Assembly (NCBI GenBank): GCA_012728855.1
Contig: JAAYEH010000080.1
Coordinates: 25,136-89,135 of the forward strand
DNA from: Rhodopirellula sp.
Lineage (GTDB): Bacteria; Planctomycetota; Planctomycetia; Pirellulales; Thermoguttaceae
DNA length: 64,000 nucleotides
Direction of reading: 5' to 3'
Under the pieces are notes generated by a model that was given only the letters and a program-made list of their open reading frames with translations, did no database searches and was not told where the DNA came from. Numbering within the stretch: the first letter of the stretch is position 1; each line of letters opens with the position of its first letter. Shown in pieces: positions 45,554 through 54,990 of the stretch. A program made the translations under genes and the position numbers.

Positions 45554-46722
45554 TAGAGTATCCCGGGTTCGCTGACTTCGATGCCTTTCAATGCCATTTT
45601 GAGCGATTCGGGGTTGGGCGCGACCTCAAACGCCGTGGCCCGATCGATCATCCGCCCCAGCACCAATTCCTTGAGGCTCTTGGTAAAACTTTGCATCCCT
45701 TCCCGTTCGCCGATGCGAATCGCATCGGGCAACTTCTCGTCCTGCTTCTCCATGATCAGTTTGCGGACCGTCGGATTGAAGGTCATGATTTCGACGGTCG
45801 GTACGCGCGACACCCCCGGGGCGATCGAACGCAACAGCTTCTGCGCGACAATCCCTTTCATGTTGAAGACCATGGCGCTGCGGATGGCGGAATGCATGCC
45901 TTCGGGGAAAAGGTCGAGAATACGCCCGATGGTGCTCGGCGCGGTGGAGGCGTGGATCGTTCCGAAGACGAGGTGGCCCGTCTCGGCGGCCTGGATTGCC
46001 GTCTCGAAGGTTTCGCGGTCGCGCATTTCGCCCACCAGCATTACGTCCGGATCTTCGCGGACGGCGTGCTTCATGCCGATCATGAAGTCCCGTACGTCCT
46101 GACCGATCTCGCGCTGGTTGATCAGGCACTTGCTGTCGTGAAACACGTACTCGATCGGGTCTTCCAAGGTAAGGATGTGATCGCGCTCGTTTTCATTGAT
46201 CCAGTTGAGCATCGACGCGATCGTGGTGCTCTTTCCCGAACCGGTGACACCCGCCAAGAGAACCATTCCCTGATCGAACTTGCAGAGATCCTCGAGGATC
46301 GGCGGCAGGTAAAGACCTTTGAAGTTCGGGATCTTGTTGTTCACCCGGCGGGCGACAAGTCCCATGTGGCCCATCTGCTGCAAGATGTTCACGCGGAACC
46401 GCCAGCTTACGTCGTCGACCAACATACTGTGGGCGAAGTCGACCCCGCCGTCCTCGTCGAAGATCTTGCGGCGTCGATCCTTGAGCCGGTGGTCGCAGTC
46501 GATCAACTCGAAGAGCATCCGCTCCATTTCTTCGTCGGTGATCGCCGGCCGGTTCAACGGCCGCAGACTCCCGCCGACGCGGACGTGCGGCGGCATGTTG
46601 ACTTTCAGGTGCAGGTCGCTGCCTTCCAGTTTCACCAAAGCGCGGAAGAGCTTGTCGACCTCCAACTCTTGATGCCGAATCTCGACCGCGACATGTTGGA
46701 CTTCTTCTGCCGTGCCGGCCAT
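45553..46722 (-). CDS. pilT: PilT/PilU-type ATPase
   Basis: The 389-residue hexameric ATPase is of the type that powers pilus retraction. It has GSDLHLKVNMPPHVRVGG near the N-terminus, Walker A GVTGSGKST at 158-166, ILTLEDPIEYVF (Asp box), Walker B/catalytic-Glu region DPDVMLVGEMRDRET and the His box TGHLVFGTIHAS. ATG 46722 is used; the frame runs on upstream to 46806 inside hisF. The stop overlaps the pilB-like start. hisF precedes it by 16 bases. The annotation as PilT or PilU cannot be separated from the sequence alone. Confidence 0.9.
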   Translation of the reverse strand: MAGTAEEVQHVAVEIRHQELEVDKLFRALVKLEGSDLHLKVNMPPHVRVGGSLRPLNRPAITDEEMERMLFELIDCDHRLKDRRRKIFDEDGGVDFAHSMLVDDVSWRFRVNILQQMGHMGLVARRVNNKIPNFKGLYLPPILEDLCKFDQGMVLLAGVTGSGKSTTIASMLNWINENERDHILTLEDPIEYVFHDSKCLINQREIGQDVRDFMIGMKHAVREDPDVMLVGEMRDRETFETAIQAAETGHLVFGTIHASTAPSTIGRILDLFPEGMHSAIRSAMVFNMKGIVAQKLLRSIAPGVSRVPTVEIMTFNPTVRKLIMEKQDEKLPDAIRIGEREGMQSFTKSLKELVLGRMIDRATAFEVAPNPESLKMALKGIEVSEPGIL

Positions 46723-46738
46723 TCTTATGCTCCGTCGA

Positions 46739-47512
46739 TCACAATCGCACCGGGACTCCGCGGCGACGCATCGTCTCTTTGGTTTCCCGGATCGTGTACT
46801 GCCCATAATGAAAAATGCTCGCGGCCAACGCCGCCTCGGCGCCGCCGATCACGATCGCGTCGGCGAGGTGTTCCGGACAACCTGCGCCGCCGCTCGCCAC
46901 CACCGGGATTGTCACTGCGGCGGTGACCGCAGCCGTGATTTCCAAATCATAACCATCTTTGGTTCCGTCCGCATCCATCGAAGTGAGAACAATTTCGCCG
47001 GCGCCCAATCGCTCCACTTCCCGCGCCCACGCCACGGCCTCCAGTCCGGTTCCCACTCTCCCCCCGTTGATCTGCACCTCCCACACCTCGTGGCCGTTTT
47101 TCCGGACCCGTTTCGGGTCGATATTGACCACAATGCACTGGCTGCCGAAACGCCGCGATGCTTGTCGCACGAAGTCCGGGTCGCGGCAGGCCGCCGAATT
47201 GATGGAGACCTTGTCGCAGCCCGCATTCAAGAGAATTCGAATATCCTCGATCGATCGTATACCACCTCCTACCGTAAGTGGCATAAACACCACCTCTGCG
47301 GTTCGACGCACGACGTCGACGATAATATCCCGTCCTTCGTGGCTGGCCGTAATGTCCAGGAAAACCAGTTCGTCGGCACCGTCGCGTTCGTAGCGCGCAG
47401 CAACTTCCACCGGATCCCCGGCATCGCGGAGATTGACGAAGTTCGTGCCTTTTACGACCCGGCCCTGATTGACATCGAGGCACGGTATCACCCGTTTGGC
47501 GAGCATGGACAT
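46739..47512 (-). CDS. hisF: Imidazole glycerol phosphate synthase cyclase subunit
   Basis: It closes the imidazole ring in histidine synthesis using ammonia from HisH. The 257-residue barrel has the two catalytic aspartates in [12 protein letters not shown] and [13 protein letters not shown], together with [13 protein letters not shown] and [21 protein letters not shown] starts at 47512; an ATG at 47506 is equally possible. It is the first gene of a run that continues with pilT and the pilB-like gene, an unusual partner set; hisH is not nearby. Confidence 0.95.
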   Translation of the reverse strand: MSMLAKRVIPCLDVNQGRVVKGTNFVNLRDAGDPVEVAARYERDGADELVFLDITASHEGRDIIVDVVRRTAEVVFMPLTVGGGIRSIEDIRILLNAGCDKVSINSAACRDPDFVRQASRRFGSQCIVVNIDPKRVRKNGHEVWEVQINGGRVGTGLEAVAWAREVERLGAGEIVLTSMDADGTKDGYDLEITAAVTAAVTIPVVASGGAGCPEHLADAIVIGGAEAALAASIFHYGQYTIRETKETMRRRGVPVRL

Positions 47513-47643
47513 CCCGAAGAGAAGGACTTCGGCGCTTCGGCGAGCCCAGTCGACGCGGTGCTCACCGGGAATTCCAAGCTTTTACTGTAAGCCGGATGAG
47601 GGCAAGGGTCAACGGTCCGATGGCAGTCCGCCGGTAGATTGTG

Positions 47644-48252
47644 TCAGTTCAGCCGGACCATGTCGCCTCGGATGCTCACATCGCCGTTGGCTTCGATGGA
47701 GAGATCGCCCTGCCGGGCTTTCAGCTCGATCGATCGAGCTGCGATGCGGAGTTTGCCGGGGGTCTGGATTTCCACGTCCGGCTCCAATAGGTGGATAACG
47801 GGCCCCGACTCGCCTTGCGAGATTTCCACCAAAGGCTGACCATCGGGGCCGCTAATCGCGACCGTCTGGTTTTCCTCGATTCGCACCATCGGGCCGGACC
47901 GCCTCGGAGGCGGCGGTTCGTCGCCCACGCCGCACAGAACGCCGACGATCACCGGTTCCGGCCAGTTCGTCGGCCGCATGAGGATGACGCGATCCTTTTC
48001 ACGAACGGTCAGCCCTTGCAGGCACGCAAGCCACTTCTCTTGCGGCAAGCCGTCGCGATTGGGATAGGCGATGAGTGATTTGCCTTTCACCACGGGATGT
48101 CGATCATTGATGCATTCCCCGACTAAAGCGGCGGCGCGACCGGTGGGCGGCTGCATGCCTTTGGCAGCGCCGGCCCAGAGGTGGTCCAATAGCGATTGTG
48201 GTTCGAGAGGGAGAAAGTCGGGAGTCCCAGGCAGTTGCATCGTGGTTTCCAC
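47644..48252 (-). CDS. VgrG/DUF6484-like beta-strand protein
   Basis: The 202-residue protein resembles small DUF6484-type proteins. An OB-like part (RAAALVGECINDRHPVVKGK, RVILMRPTNWPEPVIVGVL) precedes a repetitive beta tail (VEIQTPGKLRIAARSIEL, GDLSIEANGDVSIRGD) like that of VgrG spike proteins. No other type VI or phage genes were seen. It is a stand-alone gene 131 bases upstream of hisF, and a link to a secretion spike is only an inference. Confidence 0.6.
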   Translation of the reverse strand: METTMQLPGTPDFLPLEPQSLLDHLWAGAAKGMQPPTGRAAALVGECINDRHPVVKGKSLIAYPNRDGLPQEKWLACLQGLTVREKDRVILMRPTNWPEPVIVGVLCGVGDEPPPPRRSGPMVRIEENQTVAISGPDGQPLVEISQGESGPVIHLLEPDVEIQTPGKLRIAARSIELKARQGDLSIEANGDVSIRGDMVRLN

Positions 48253-48348
48253 CGTTGGAGTTGTTCCGGGATCGAGCCGTGCAAGGGAGAATCGACGCCC
48301 GGAGGTTCACGGCTTGAAAATCTGCCCGGGACTGCGGGCTGTAGGGAT

Positions 48349-49358
48349 TCAGGGCGACACTTTTCTCACCAATCGCTCCACCGCCGACGTGATGCGGGTT
48401 TCGATGTCCGGGCCCCAAGTATCCGCCGGCAGCCCACAGGCAGCGCCCCCCCCGCCTCGTAGCCGCCTTCCTTGAGAAGCCTACTAGAGGGGATGTATGA
48501 CATTACATCGTTCGTGTATCCGTTGACCCAGGTCGACGCACCGTACGCCTGTTTCAGCGCGAGCGCACAGTCCCCCACGGCTTCGCCGCCGAGGCTGATC
48601 CAAAGCTGACCGTCGCCAAGCCTCCAGACCTGAACGGGAAACTCGGCGTAAGACGCAGGCAGACGCACCCCCTGATAGAGCGTGTTCAGAATTCGCTGCG
48701 CCCAACGGCCCTGGTAGTTGTTCTTCTCGGCCAAGGTTTTCAGCCCTTCCTCGGTCGGATGCTCCCCGTAGGGCAGTTCGACAAACTCGAAAGCGGTTTG
48801 CAGCCGCGGTGGAAGCGGCTGCAACCGGCCGGCGAGCACCGCTTCGACGGCGTCGGCCAGTTGGCGGCCATAACCCCGGCAAAGCTCAACGGTCCGCCGT
48901 GGCAGCGGGTTCTGGTCCGCGCCGCAGCCTTGGAAGAACATGGCGACCGCATCCGGGTGTTTTTCCTCCAATGCGATCTGCGTGAAGCCGGGATAATCGC
49001 CGGACCACTGGTTGATGCTCAGCGTAGTGGCATGGCAGGCGTAGCCGAAGACAATCGCCTTCAACGCGCCGTTGGGCGAAGCGACGACCAGGACGGGAAC
49101 GGCAAAATCGTTCGGACCTTTGAGCGACTCACCGCGCTAACGAATCGCGGCAACGTCCGCCTCGCGGTTGTTCCGGCGATTGACGGCGAAATCCGCGCGG
49201 CCTTCGCCGGCCGAAAGCGTCGCCGGACTGAGGTTCGCCAGGGCCTCGACGATTGTGTCGACGATGGTCTTTTCCAGGCTGATCGAGTAGGCGTCGATCG
49301 CTGGCGAGAACGTACACACCAACAGAGCGGCGAGTCGGACAGAGATGCGTCGATACAC
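48349..49358 (-). pseudogene. Broken neutral ceramidase-family gene
   Basis: Read from GTG 49358 (GGAGG seven bases upstream), a signal peptide RRISVRLAALLVCTFSP is followed directly by mid-domain sequence AYSISLEKTIVDTIVEALAN, so about 130 residues are missing. An in-frame TAG at 49139-49137 interrupts RNNREADVAAIR / RGESLKGPNDFAVPVLVVAS. Homology then continues (FGYACHATTLSINQWSGDYP, GCGADQNPLPRRTVEL). At a run of eight G near 48450 a frameshift is needed to reach the normal end (GPDIETRITSAVERLV). Three lesions make a pseudogene likely. The intact relative is at 21991-23430. Confidence 0.8.
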
Positions 49359-49462
49359 AACAGATCCTCCGGTATAGTCTTTGTTCGGAACCTTTGGCAT
49401 TTGCATTTCGGAGTGGGGGCTTCGGTTTTCAAACTTCCGACTATGGGTGAAACCCGCGGCCA

Positions 49463-51420
49463 TTAGCCCAACTCATTCGCACCGATCGCTGCCAACTCTT
49501 CCTGCGAAGGTTTTTCGGACCCGTCGTCGCCGAATTCGAGTCCTCCGCGACCGCGAGCGAAAGAGAGCAGAGCCTCGATCACCAGCCACACCGACATGAT
49601 CACCACCACCACGCAAACACCGACCAACGACCAATTCCGTTCGTTCCAGAAGCCGTGCAACTGGATGGCAATCGCCCAGGCCGCGACCGCCAGCATCAAC
49701 AGCATCGGCACCAGCGTGTAGATCACCGGCCGTCGGAGCTTATAGAGGAATACCGTCACGGTGAGGAGCGTCAGGCCGGCAAGTAACTGGTTGGTGCTGC
49801 CGAAGAGGGTCCAGAGCGTCTTGCCGGCGGGGTTCAGCCCGAAGAAAGCGATGGCCACTACGGCGACCAGCGAAGCGAAGTAACGGTTGGCGAGGAAATC
49901 GAGCTTGATCGAACGGCAGATCTCCTCGACGTTGAAGCGGAGCAGGCGCGTGGCGGTGTCGAGAGTGGTCATGGCGAAGGCCACGATCGTGACGGCCAAC
50001 AGAGCCGTGCCCCAAGCCAAGGGGATGCCGACCAGTCGCAGGAAGTTGGCCCCGCCCTGGACGACCGCGCTGAGTTGTACGGCCAGTCCCGCTCCGCCGA
50101 TGCCCTTCCAACTGGAGTATTCGCCGCCGGGCTCCCAGGCCGACGCGCCCAGCCCGGCCACACAGGCCAGAATCACCAGGATCGCCAGCACCGCTTCGGT
50201 GAGCATCGCGCCGTAGCCGATCGGCAACGCTTCGGTCTGGCGGTTGATCTGGCGGACCGTCGTGCCGCTGGAGACCAAAGCGTGGAACCCGCTCACCGCC
50301 CCGCACGCCACCGTCACAAACAGCAAGGGAAGCCAGGAGGGCGCCTGCGGCACAGCGGCCACGGTTTCGCCGGGCCGCAGCGGTTCCAGCGGCACATGGG
50401 GCCGGAACATCGCCGCGTTGATATGGTTCTCCGGGGCTTGGGTCACGGCGGCGATCAGCAGGCCGACCATCAGCGTGGCCAGAGCGAAGTAAAGCTGGAA
50501 GCTGTTGATGTAGTCGCGCGGTTGCAGCAGCAACCAAACCGGCAGCACGGAAGCCAAGAACGCATAGCTCAGCAGGATGAAGATCCACGCCCGCTGCGTG
50601 GGAACGATTGCACTGCGAACGTCGCCCGCGGCCGCTTTCTGCCCGCTGGCTTCGAAATGCGCGATGGCGGCCACCGCCCCGTACGGCGATGAAAAACCGG
50701 GATCGCTTCCGCTGGCGGACTGATCGCGGTCGTCGTCCAGCGCCTGGCGGGTCTGCGGACTGGTGAACCAGGCGTAGGTCGTTACCGGTTGTTCGATGCC
50801 CAGAAAGATCAACAGGGCAAAAAGGACGAGACCGACGACAGTCGCCGGCGCCAGCCCGACCTTGAGCTTGTACACGGAGATTCCCACCCCCATCGCCACG
50901 ATCATCAGGCCGAACGAAGGGATGATCGCGTCGGGATTGAAGTTGACGAAGAGGCCCGAGATGGCGTTGACGAAGGCGCCCATCGCTAATGCCAGCAGAA
51001 AGAAAATAATCAACAGGGCAAGCAACCTGGCTCGCGGGCCGATCAGATCCCGGCAGACGTCGCCGATCGTGCGCCCCTTGAACCGCAGGCTGACCGTCAG
51101 CGAGCCGAGATCGTGGACCGCGCCGATGAAGATGGAACCGAAGATTACCCAGAGGACGGCGGGCAGCCAGCCCCAGATGACGGCAATCGCCGGTCCCAGG
51201 ATCGGCCCCAGGCCGGCGATGGACGCGAAGTGGTGGCCGAAGAGGATGGGCGCACCCGCGTGGGAACGAAGTCGATGCCGTCTTCGAGTTCGTGGGAGGG
51301 AGTGACGAGGTTGGCGTCAAGCCGGAAGATCCGCGAGGCGACGAACCGGCCGTAGGTCAGATAGGCCAACACCAGCGTCCCGAATGACAACACCGCAACC
51401 AGTGCCGCGTTTTCCAGCAT
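49463..51420 (-). pseudogene. cstA: Carbon starvation protein CstA, frameshifted
   Basis: CstA is a polytopic peptide/pyruvate transporter induced by starvation. ATG 51420 encodes MLENAALVAVLSFGTLVLAY and runs to HELEDGIDFVPTR, where one base appears to be missing (about 51247-51262). After the shift the frame reads PILFGHHFASIAGLGPILGP, the CstA hallmark, and continues through about 600 more residues with many helices to the stop at 49463. Rejoined, the protein would have about 652 residues, near family length. Either a single sequencing error or a recent mutation explains it. Confidence 0.85.
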
Positions 51421-51448
51421 GAAAACACCTCTTTGGGGATAGCTCAGG

Positions 51449-51527
51449 TAGATCCCGCTTGCCGGGTGGAACCTTGACTCAAAGGCTCCATGTGCCACAC
51501 AGATCCCGCTCGGCAAGCGGGATCTAC
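51449..51527. repeat. Family B double hairpin
   Basis: GTAGATCCCGCTTGCCGG opens the unit and AGATCCCGCTCGGCAAGCGG closes it, with GATCTAC at the end. The spacer between them (GGCTCCATGTGCCACACAGA) is nearly the same as in the copy at 54749-54828. Confidence 0.75.
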
Positions 51528-51565
51528 TTTCGTGTCCGATTTTACTCAAACTGCAAGTGCGGCAG

Positions 51566-51652
51566 CCCGGGAAAGGGGACTGGCTCCGTCGCAAATAGAG
51601 GTTTTCCGCGAAGTTGGAGGTTGCCGCGACGGTGCCTGTCCCCTTTCCCGGG
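51566..51652. repeat. Family C palindromic element
   Basis: CCCGGGAAAGGGGACTGGCT at the left pairs with GGTGCCTGTCCCCTTTCCCG at the right. It lies in tandem with the next element in the 51421-51932 gap. Confidence 0.75.
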
Positions 51653-51685
51653 CGGACCAACTCGATGGCCTGTTGAAAAGTGCCC

Positions 51686-51788
51686 GTTGAAAAGGGGCCA
51701 GGCACCGAGCGGCAGGCGTTTTCTCGGCGATTCCGGGCCAAAACACGCTCGGAGCCAGTCCCCTTTTCAACTCCGTTTACAGTTTGAG
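51686..51788. repeat. Family C palindromic element, inverted relative of 556-675
   Basis: GTTGAAAAGGGGCCAGGCAC is matched downstream by GAGCCAGTCCCCTTTTCAAC, followed by TCCGTTTACAGTTTGAG. The reverse complement is similar along its length to 556-675, including the central TTTTGGCCCGGAA. Confidence 0.75.
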
Positions 51789-51871
51789 GATTTTACTGAC
51801 ACAACCCCTTTTACCATACTTCTCTACGACGCCCAACGCAGCGGCCGTATGGACGGTGCCTCTCGATCCCC

Positions 51872-51877
51872 TATAAT
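51872..51877 (+). promoter_or_regulatory. Candidate -10 box (TATAAT) of trxB
   Basis: A perfect TATAAT lies 55 bases before the GTG start, just after the repeat cluster. The -35 is weak (ATGGAC at 17 bases). Confidence 0.45.
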
Positions 51878-51932
51878 CAGTCTACTGACAATTGGATCAT
51901 CGGGGATTTCGCGGGCCAAAGGAGAGCGAGCT

Positions 51933-52979
51933 GTGGCGGAAAAGGTCATCATCATCGGGAGCGGTCCCGCCGCGTGGGCGGCTGCCATCTACGCGGCGCG
52001 CGCCGAACTGAAGCCGCTGGTCATCGAGGGAGCGATCACCGAGGAGAACCGTCTGGCCGGCACCCTGCCGCTGGGTCAGTTGGCCTTGACGACCGAAGTC
52101 GAGAATTTTCCGGGATTCCCCGCCGGTGACATGGAGAGCTATCTCAACAGCTCGATCGAAGAAAGCCGGCGGCGGTTGATGCCGCCCCACGGCAAGCACG
52201 GCGTGAGCGGACCTGAGTTGATGGAGCTGATGCGGCAGCAGGCGGTGAACTTCGGAACCCGCATCGTCACCGAAGATATCGTCGATGTCGCCTTCGATGC
52301 GCACCCGTTCAAGCTCGTCGCCTCCGACGGCGCCACGCACGAGACCCTGGCCGTGATTGTCGCTACCGGCGCCCGTGCGAACTATTTGGGGCTGGAATCC
52401 GAAGAGCGGTTCAAGAACCGAGGCGTCAGCGCGTGCGCCGTTTGCGACGGGGCCCTGCCGCGGTTCCGCAACAAGCCACTGGTGGTGGTCGGCGGCGGTG
52501 ATTCGGCGGTCGAGGAGGCCGACTATCTCACCAAGTTTGCCTCCACCGTGTACATGGTTCACCGCCGCGACCAGTTGCGGGCCTCGAAGATCATGGCTAA
52601 GCGGGCAGAAGACAACCCGAAGATCGAAATCCTTTGGAACTGTGTTCTGGACGAAGTGGTGGGCAACGACAAGGACGGGGTGACCGGCGTCCGCTTGAAA
52701 AGCACCGTCGGCGAACCGGATCTGGAGCAGGAAGCCGCCGGCGTGTTTCTCGCCATCGGCCATACGCCCAACACAGCGTTTTTGAAGGGCAAATTAGAAC
52801 TGAACGCCAAAAAGTACATCGTCTTGACGGCCGCCGCACGGACGTACACGAGCGTGGAAGGGGTATTTGCCGCAGGCGACGTGGCCGACGACTACTACCG
52901 CCAGGCGATCACCGCCGCGGGAACTGGCTGCATGGCCGCGTTGGACGCGGAGCGTTGGCTGGCGACCAAGGGGTTGTAG
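51933..52979 (+). CDS. trxB: Thioredoxin reductase-like flavoprotein
   Basis: The 348-residue FAD/NADPH enzyme keeps thioredoxin reduced in the cytosol. The FAD site is [19 protein letters not shown], the redox pair is CAVC in [13 protein letters not shown], the NADPH site is [16 protein letters not shown] and the C-terminal FAD motif is [26 protein letters not shown] 51933 is preceded by AAAGGAGAG. The frame is open far upstream through repeat sequence. Thioredoxin itself is not adjacent. Confidence 0.92.
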   Translation: MAEKVIIIGSGPAAWAAAIYAARAELKPLVIEGAITEENRLAGTLPLGQLALTTEVENFPGFPAGDMESYLNSSIEESRRRLMPPHGKHGVSGPELMELMRQQAVNFGTRIVTEDIVDVAFDAHPFKLVASDGATHETLAVIVATGARANYLGLESEERFKNRGVSACAVCDGALPRFRNKPLVVVGGGDSAVEEADYLTKFASTVYMVHRRDQLRASKIMAKRAEDNPKIEILWNCVLDEVVGNDKDGVTGVRLKSTVGEPDLEQEAAGVFLAIGHTPNTAFLKGKLELNAKKYIVLTAAARTYTSVEGVFAAGDVADDYYRQAITAAGTGCMAALDAERWLATKGL

Positions 52980-53042
52980 GCGGCTCGGCAGCCAAGAACA
53001 GTCCGAAAAACACGTCAGGCTGAACAGCCTACGTCCCTGCGC

Positions 53043-53432
53043 TCAGCCGCCGGGTTGTTTTGGACTGTTGGGATCGTCGGGACCGAAGAGCCCGCGGTAC
53101 TTATCGGCGGGATACTTAGCCGCGTTCTTGGCCATCTTCCGCCGGACGATCGTGGTGATGTCCAGCCCGAGTTCATTGGCCATCGCCAGCGCATAGCAGA
53201 GAACATCGGCCAATTCCTCGCCCACCTCGTCCAGCTTGGTGGGCTGGTCGGTTACGGCTCGCGACTGCTCTGCGGTGAGCCACTGGAAATGTTCCATCAG
53301 TTCTGCGGCCTCAATGGCCAGCGACATGGCGAGGTTCTTGGGCGTGTGGAACTGGCGCCAGTCGCGCTGGGCGACGAAATCCTCGACGATCTGCCGGAGT
53401 TGGGCGACGGCGGTCTCGGTGTCGGACATCAT
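53043..53432 (-). CDS. MazG-like nucleotide pyrophosphohydrolase
   Basis: The 129-residue protein belongs to the small all-alpha NTP pyrophosphatase group that hydrolyses dCTP or other NTPs to the monophosphate. Magnesium-binding acidic residues lie in SLAIEAAELMEHFQW and KLDEVGEELADVLCYALAMA, the usual E-x2-E and E-x2-D arrangement. FHTPKNLAMSLAIEAAE is typical of the RS21-C6/MazG-like branch. It is convergent with trxB and separate from its other neighbours. Confidence 0.85.
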   Translation of the reverse strand: MMSDTETAVAQLRQIVEDFVAQRDWRQFHTPKNLAMSLAIEAAELMEHFQWLTAEQSRAVTDQPTKLDEVGEELADVLCYALAMANELGLDITTIVRRKMAKNAAKYPADKYRGLFGPDDPNSPKQPGG

Positions 53433-53489
53433 CTTGCTCCATCGCAGTGGCTAAGTACGTCAGGCTGGAGAGCCTGAGGTGCGGGCCTC

Positions 53490-53702
53490 TCAACGCCGGG
53501 AAGCGCTGGCGGCCCGGGCCGCGTCGATCTCCTGGCGGATGGTCACGGAAGCTTCCTCGCGGGAGAGCCCTCGCTCCTGGGCATATTTGCCAATGACATC
53601 GTCCGGGGAGGGGCCTTTGGCAGCCGAACCGGCAAAAGTCCCTTGTCGGCACCCGCCGGCGGCCAGAGCCGCGGCAATCAGGAAAAGAAGAGTTTTTCCC
53701 AT
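53490..53702 (-). CDS. Small lipoprotein
   Basis: The 70-residue protein has a lipoprotein signal, MGKTLLFLIAAALAAGGC, with the lipidated Cys at about position 18. A short charged region follows, ending in a helix (SREEASVTIRQEIDAARAAS). No family is recognised. The gene lies between mazG-like and the receiver-like regulator, all on the minus strand. Confidence 0.6.
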   Translation of the reverse strand: MGKTLLFLIAAALAAGGCRQGTFAGSAAKGPSPDDVIGKYAQERGLSREEASVTIRQEIDAARAASASRR

Positions 53703-53772
53703 GAAATCAGCCCCGAATTCGACTCAGCAGGCGGGGCGGCTTAGAGCGGCCTCGCCTGCTATTGGACGTCTG

Positions 53773-54723
53773 CTAGGCTTCAAACCCGGGCAGCGCTCGC
53801 TGCACGGGCGGACAGGCATGTTCCTGATAGCGGCGACGGTAGTTCTCAGCCAGGTGGATCATGATTTCCAGCACGAGCAGATCGGCGCGGGTCATCACAT
53901 GGCGTGTGCTGCGAGTGCCGAGGCCGTGGACCAGTTCTTCCAGTACCTGCACGTGGAGTTGCATCGTCTGTTCCGCCGTCATGCCGGCCACCGCCAACAG
54001 TTCAGCCAGGCGGCTGAGTTCGCAGGCGAGATTGCCGGATCCCATGATCACGTAGGTCCGCAACAGTTCGCGGTAGTGGTCCACGAGTTGGGAGGGTAAC
54101 CGCAACGGTGACCGCATTGCGGAATGCGGTTCCCCGGCGGCGGTAGGGCGGCCCTGGTGGCGGATCGCCTCCAGATCGTTGATCAAAGCCCGTTGTTCTA
54201 CCAACAGACGTTCGGCTTCGTCGTGCTCCCGCTGCAAACGCTGTTGATCCGCTTGTTTCAGTCGTCGATTCTCGCGCACCAACTCGTGCCGCTCGATTGC
54301 CCGCGCCACGATCCAAATCAGATTCTGCGTGGTGGTTGTGTTTGCGCAGACATAGCCGTCGGCCCCTGCTTCGTGGCAGAACGTGGCCATCTCCTGCTCG
54401 CTTTGCGTGCCGAGCACCACGATCGGTTCGTCCGCGCCGCTTGCCCGGTAACCTTCGACCAGATCCACCGCGTCGAGGCCCGCCGGGTCGTGACTGATTA
54501 ACACGGCATCGAACGGTTCATCGCGGAGCCGTGCGAGCCCGGCGGTGGCCCCAATGACCTCTTGTAGGTGGATCTCACCAGCACTCTCGCCGACGAACGC
54601 CTCGGCTAGCCATCCGCCTATCCGCTGGCGGTTGGTAATGAACATCACCCGCATCGAGGGAGTGCGTCCATTGACAGAGGGGGTTGAGGCGGCTTTTTTC
54701 GGTCGTCGGAGCGCTACACCCAT
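53773..54723 (-). CDS. Response-regulator-like protein with a long helical output region
   Basis: The 316-residue protein starts with an N-terminal tail and a receiver-like domain at about residues 24-145 (MRVMFITNRQRIGGWLAEAF, FDAVLISHDPAGLDAVDLVE, EPIVVLGTQSEQEM, GADGYVCANTTTTQN). The likely phospho-acceptor is the Asp of ISHD, but the usual switch Lys is not obvious. A coiled-coil helix (HELVRENRRLKQADQQRLQR) precedes a helical C-terminus with no DNA-binding motif I can name. ATG 54723 is used; the frame upstream runs through a family B repeat. No kinase is adjacent. Confidence 0.65.
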   Translation of the reverse strand: MGVALRRPKKAASTPSVNGRTPSMRVMFITNRQRIGGWLAEAFVGESAGEIHLQEVIGATAGLARLRDEPFDAVLISHDPAGLDAVDLVEGYRASGADEPIVVLGTQSEQEMATFCHEAGADGYVCANTTTTQNLIWIVARAIERHELVRENRRLKQADQQRLQREHDEAERLLVEQRALINDLEAIRHQGRPTAAGEPHSAMRSPLRLPSQLVDHYRELLRTYVIMGSGNLACELSRLAELLAVAGMTAEQTMQLHVQVLEELVHGLGTRSTRHVMTRADLLVLEIMIHLAENYRRRYQEHACPPVQRALPGFEA

Positions 54724-54748
54724 AAAGGCATCCTGCTTGGGCTGGAAA

Positions 54749-54828
54749 GTAGATCCCGCTTGCCGAGCGGGATCTTGGCACACAGGCTCCACTTGCCACA
54801 CAGATCCCGCTCGGCAAGCGGGATCTAC
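54749..54828. repeat. Family B double hairpin
   Basis: GTAGATCCCGCTTGCCGAGC opens the unit and AGATCCCGCTCGGCAAGCGG closes it. Each half is a hairpin and the halves are also complementary to one another. It is the best preserved copy, in the divergent gap 54724-54990. Confidence 0.8.
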
Positions 54829-54990
54829 TCACCAGGATCCTTCGTGAAACTATCCCGGAATCGGACGCGGTACTCTAGCGAAGGGCCGCCGCCGGGTCAA
54901 CATCGGACCGTTTGCACTCGCGTGGAATAGGCGAAACTGGCACAATAGGTTCCACGTGGCTTGCTCAGAAAGGGAAGGTTGCTTGGTACG

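Noticed and set aside
49137..49139. In-frame TAG in the ceramidase-family gene read as pyrrolysine
   Set aside because: The same gene also has a large deletion and a frameshift, and no pyl genes were seen; nonsense mutation is simpler.
51421..51932. Repeat cluster considered as a CRISPR array
   Set aside because: The repeats are palindromic elements of different families with no regular spacers.
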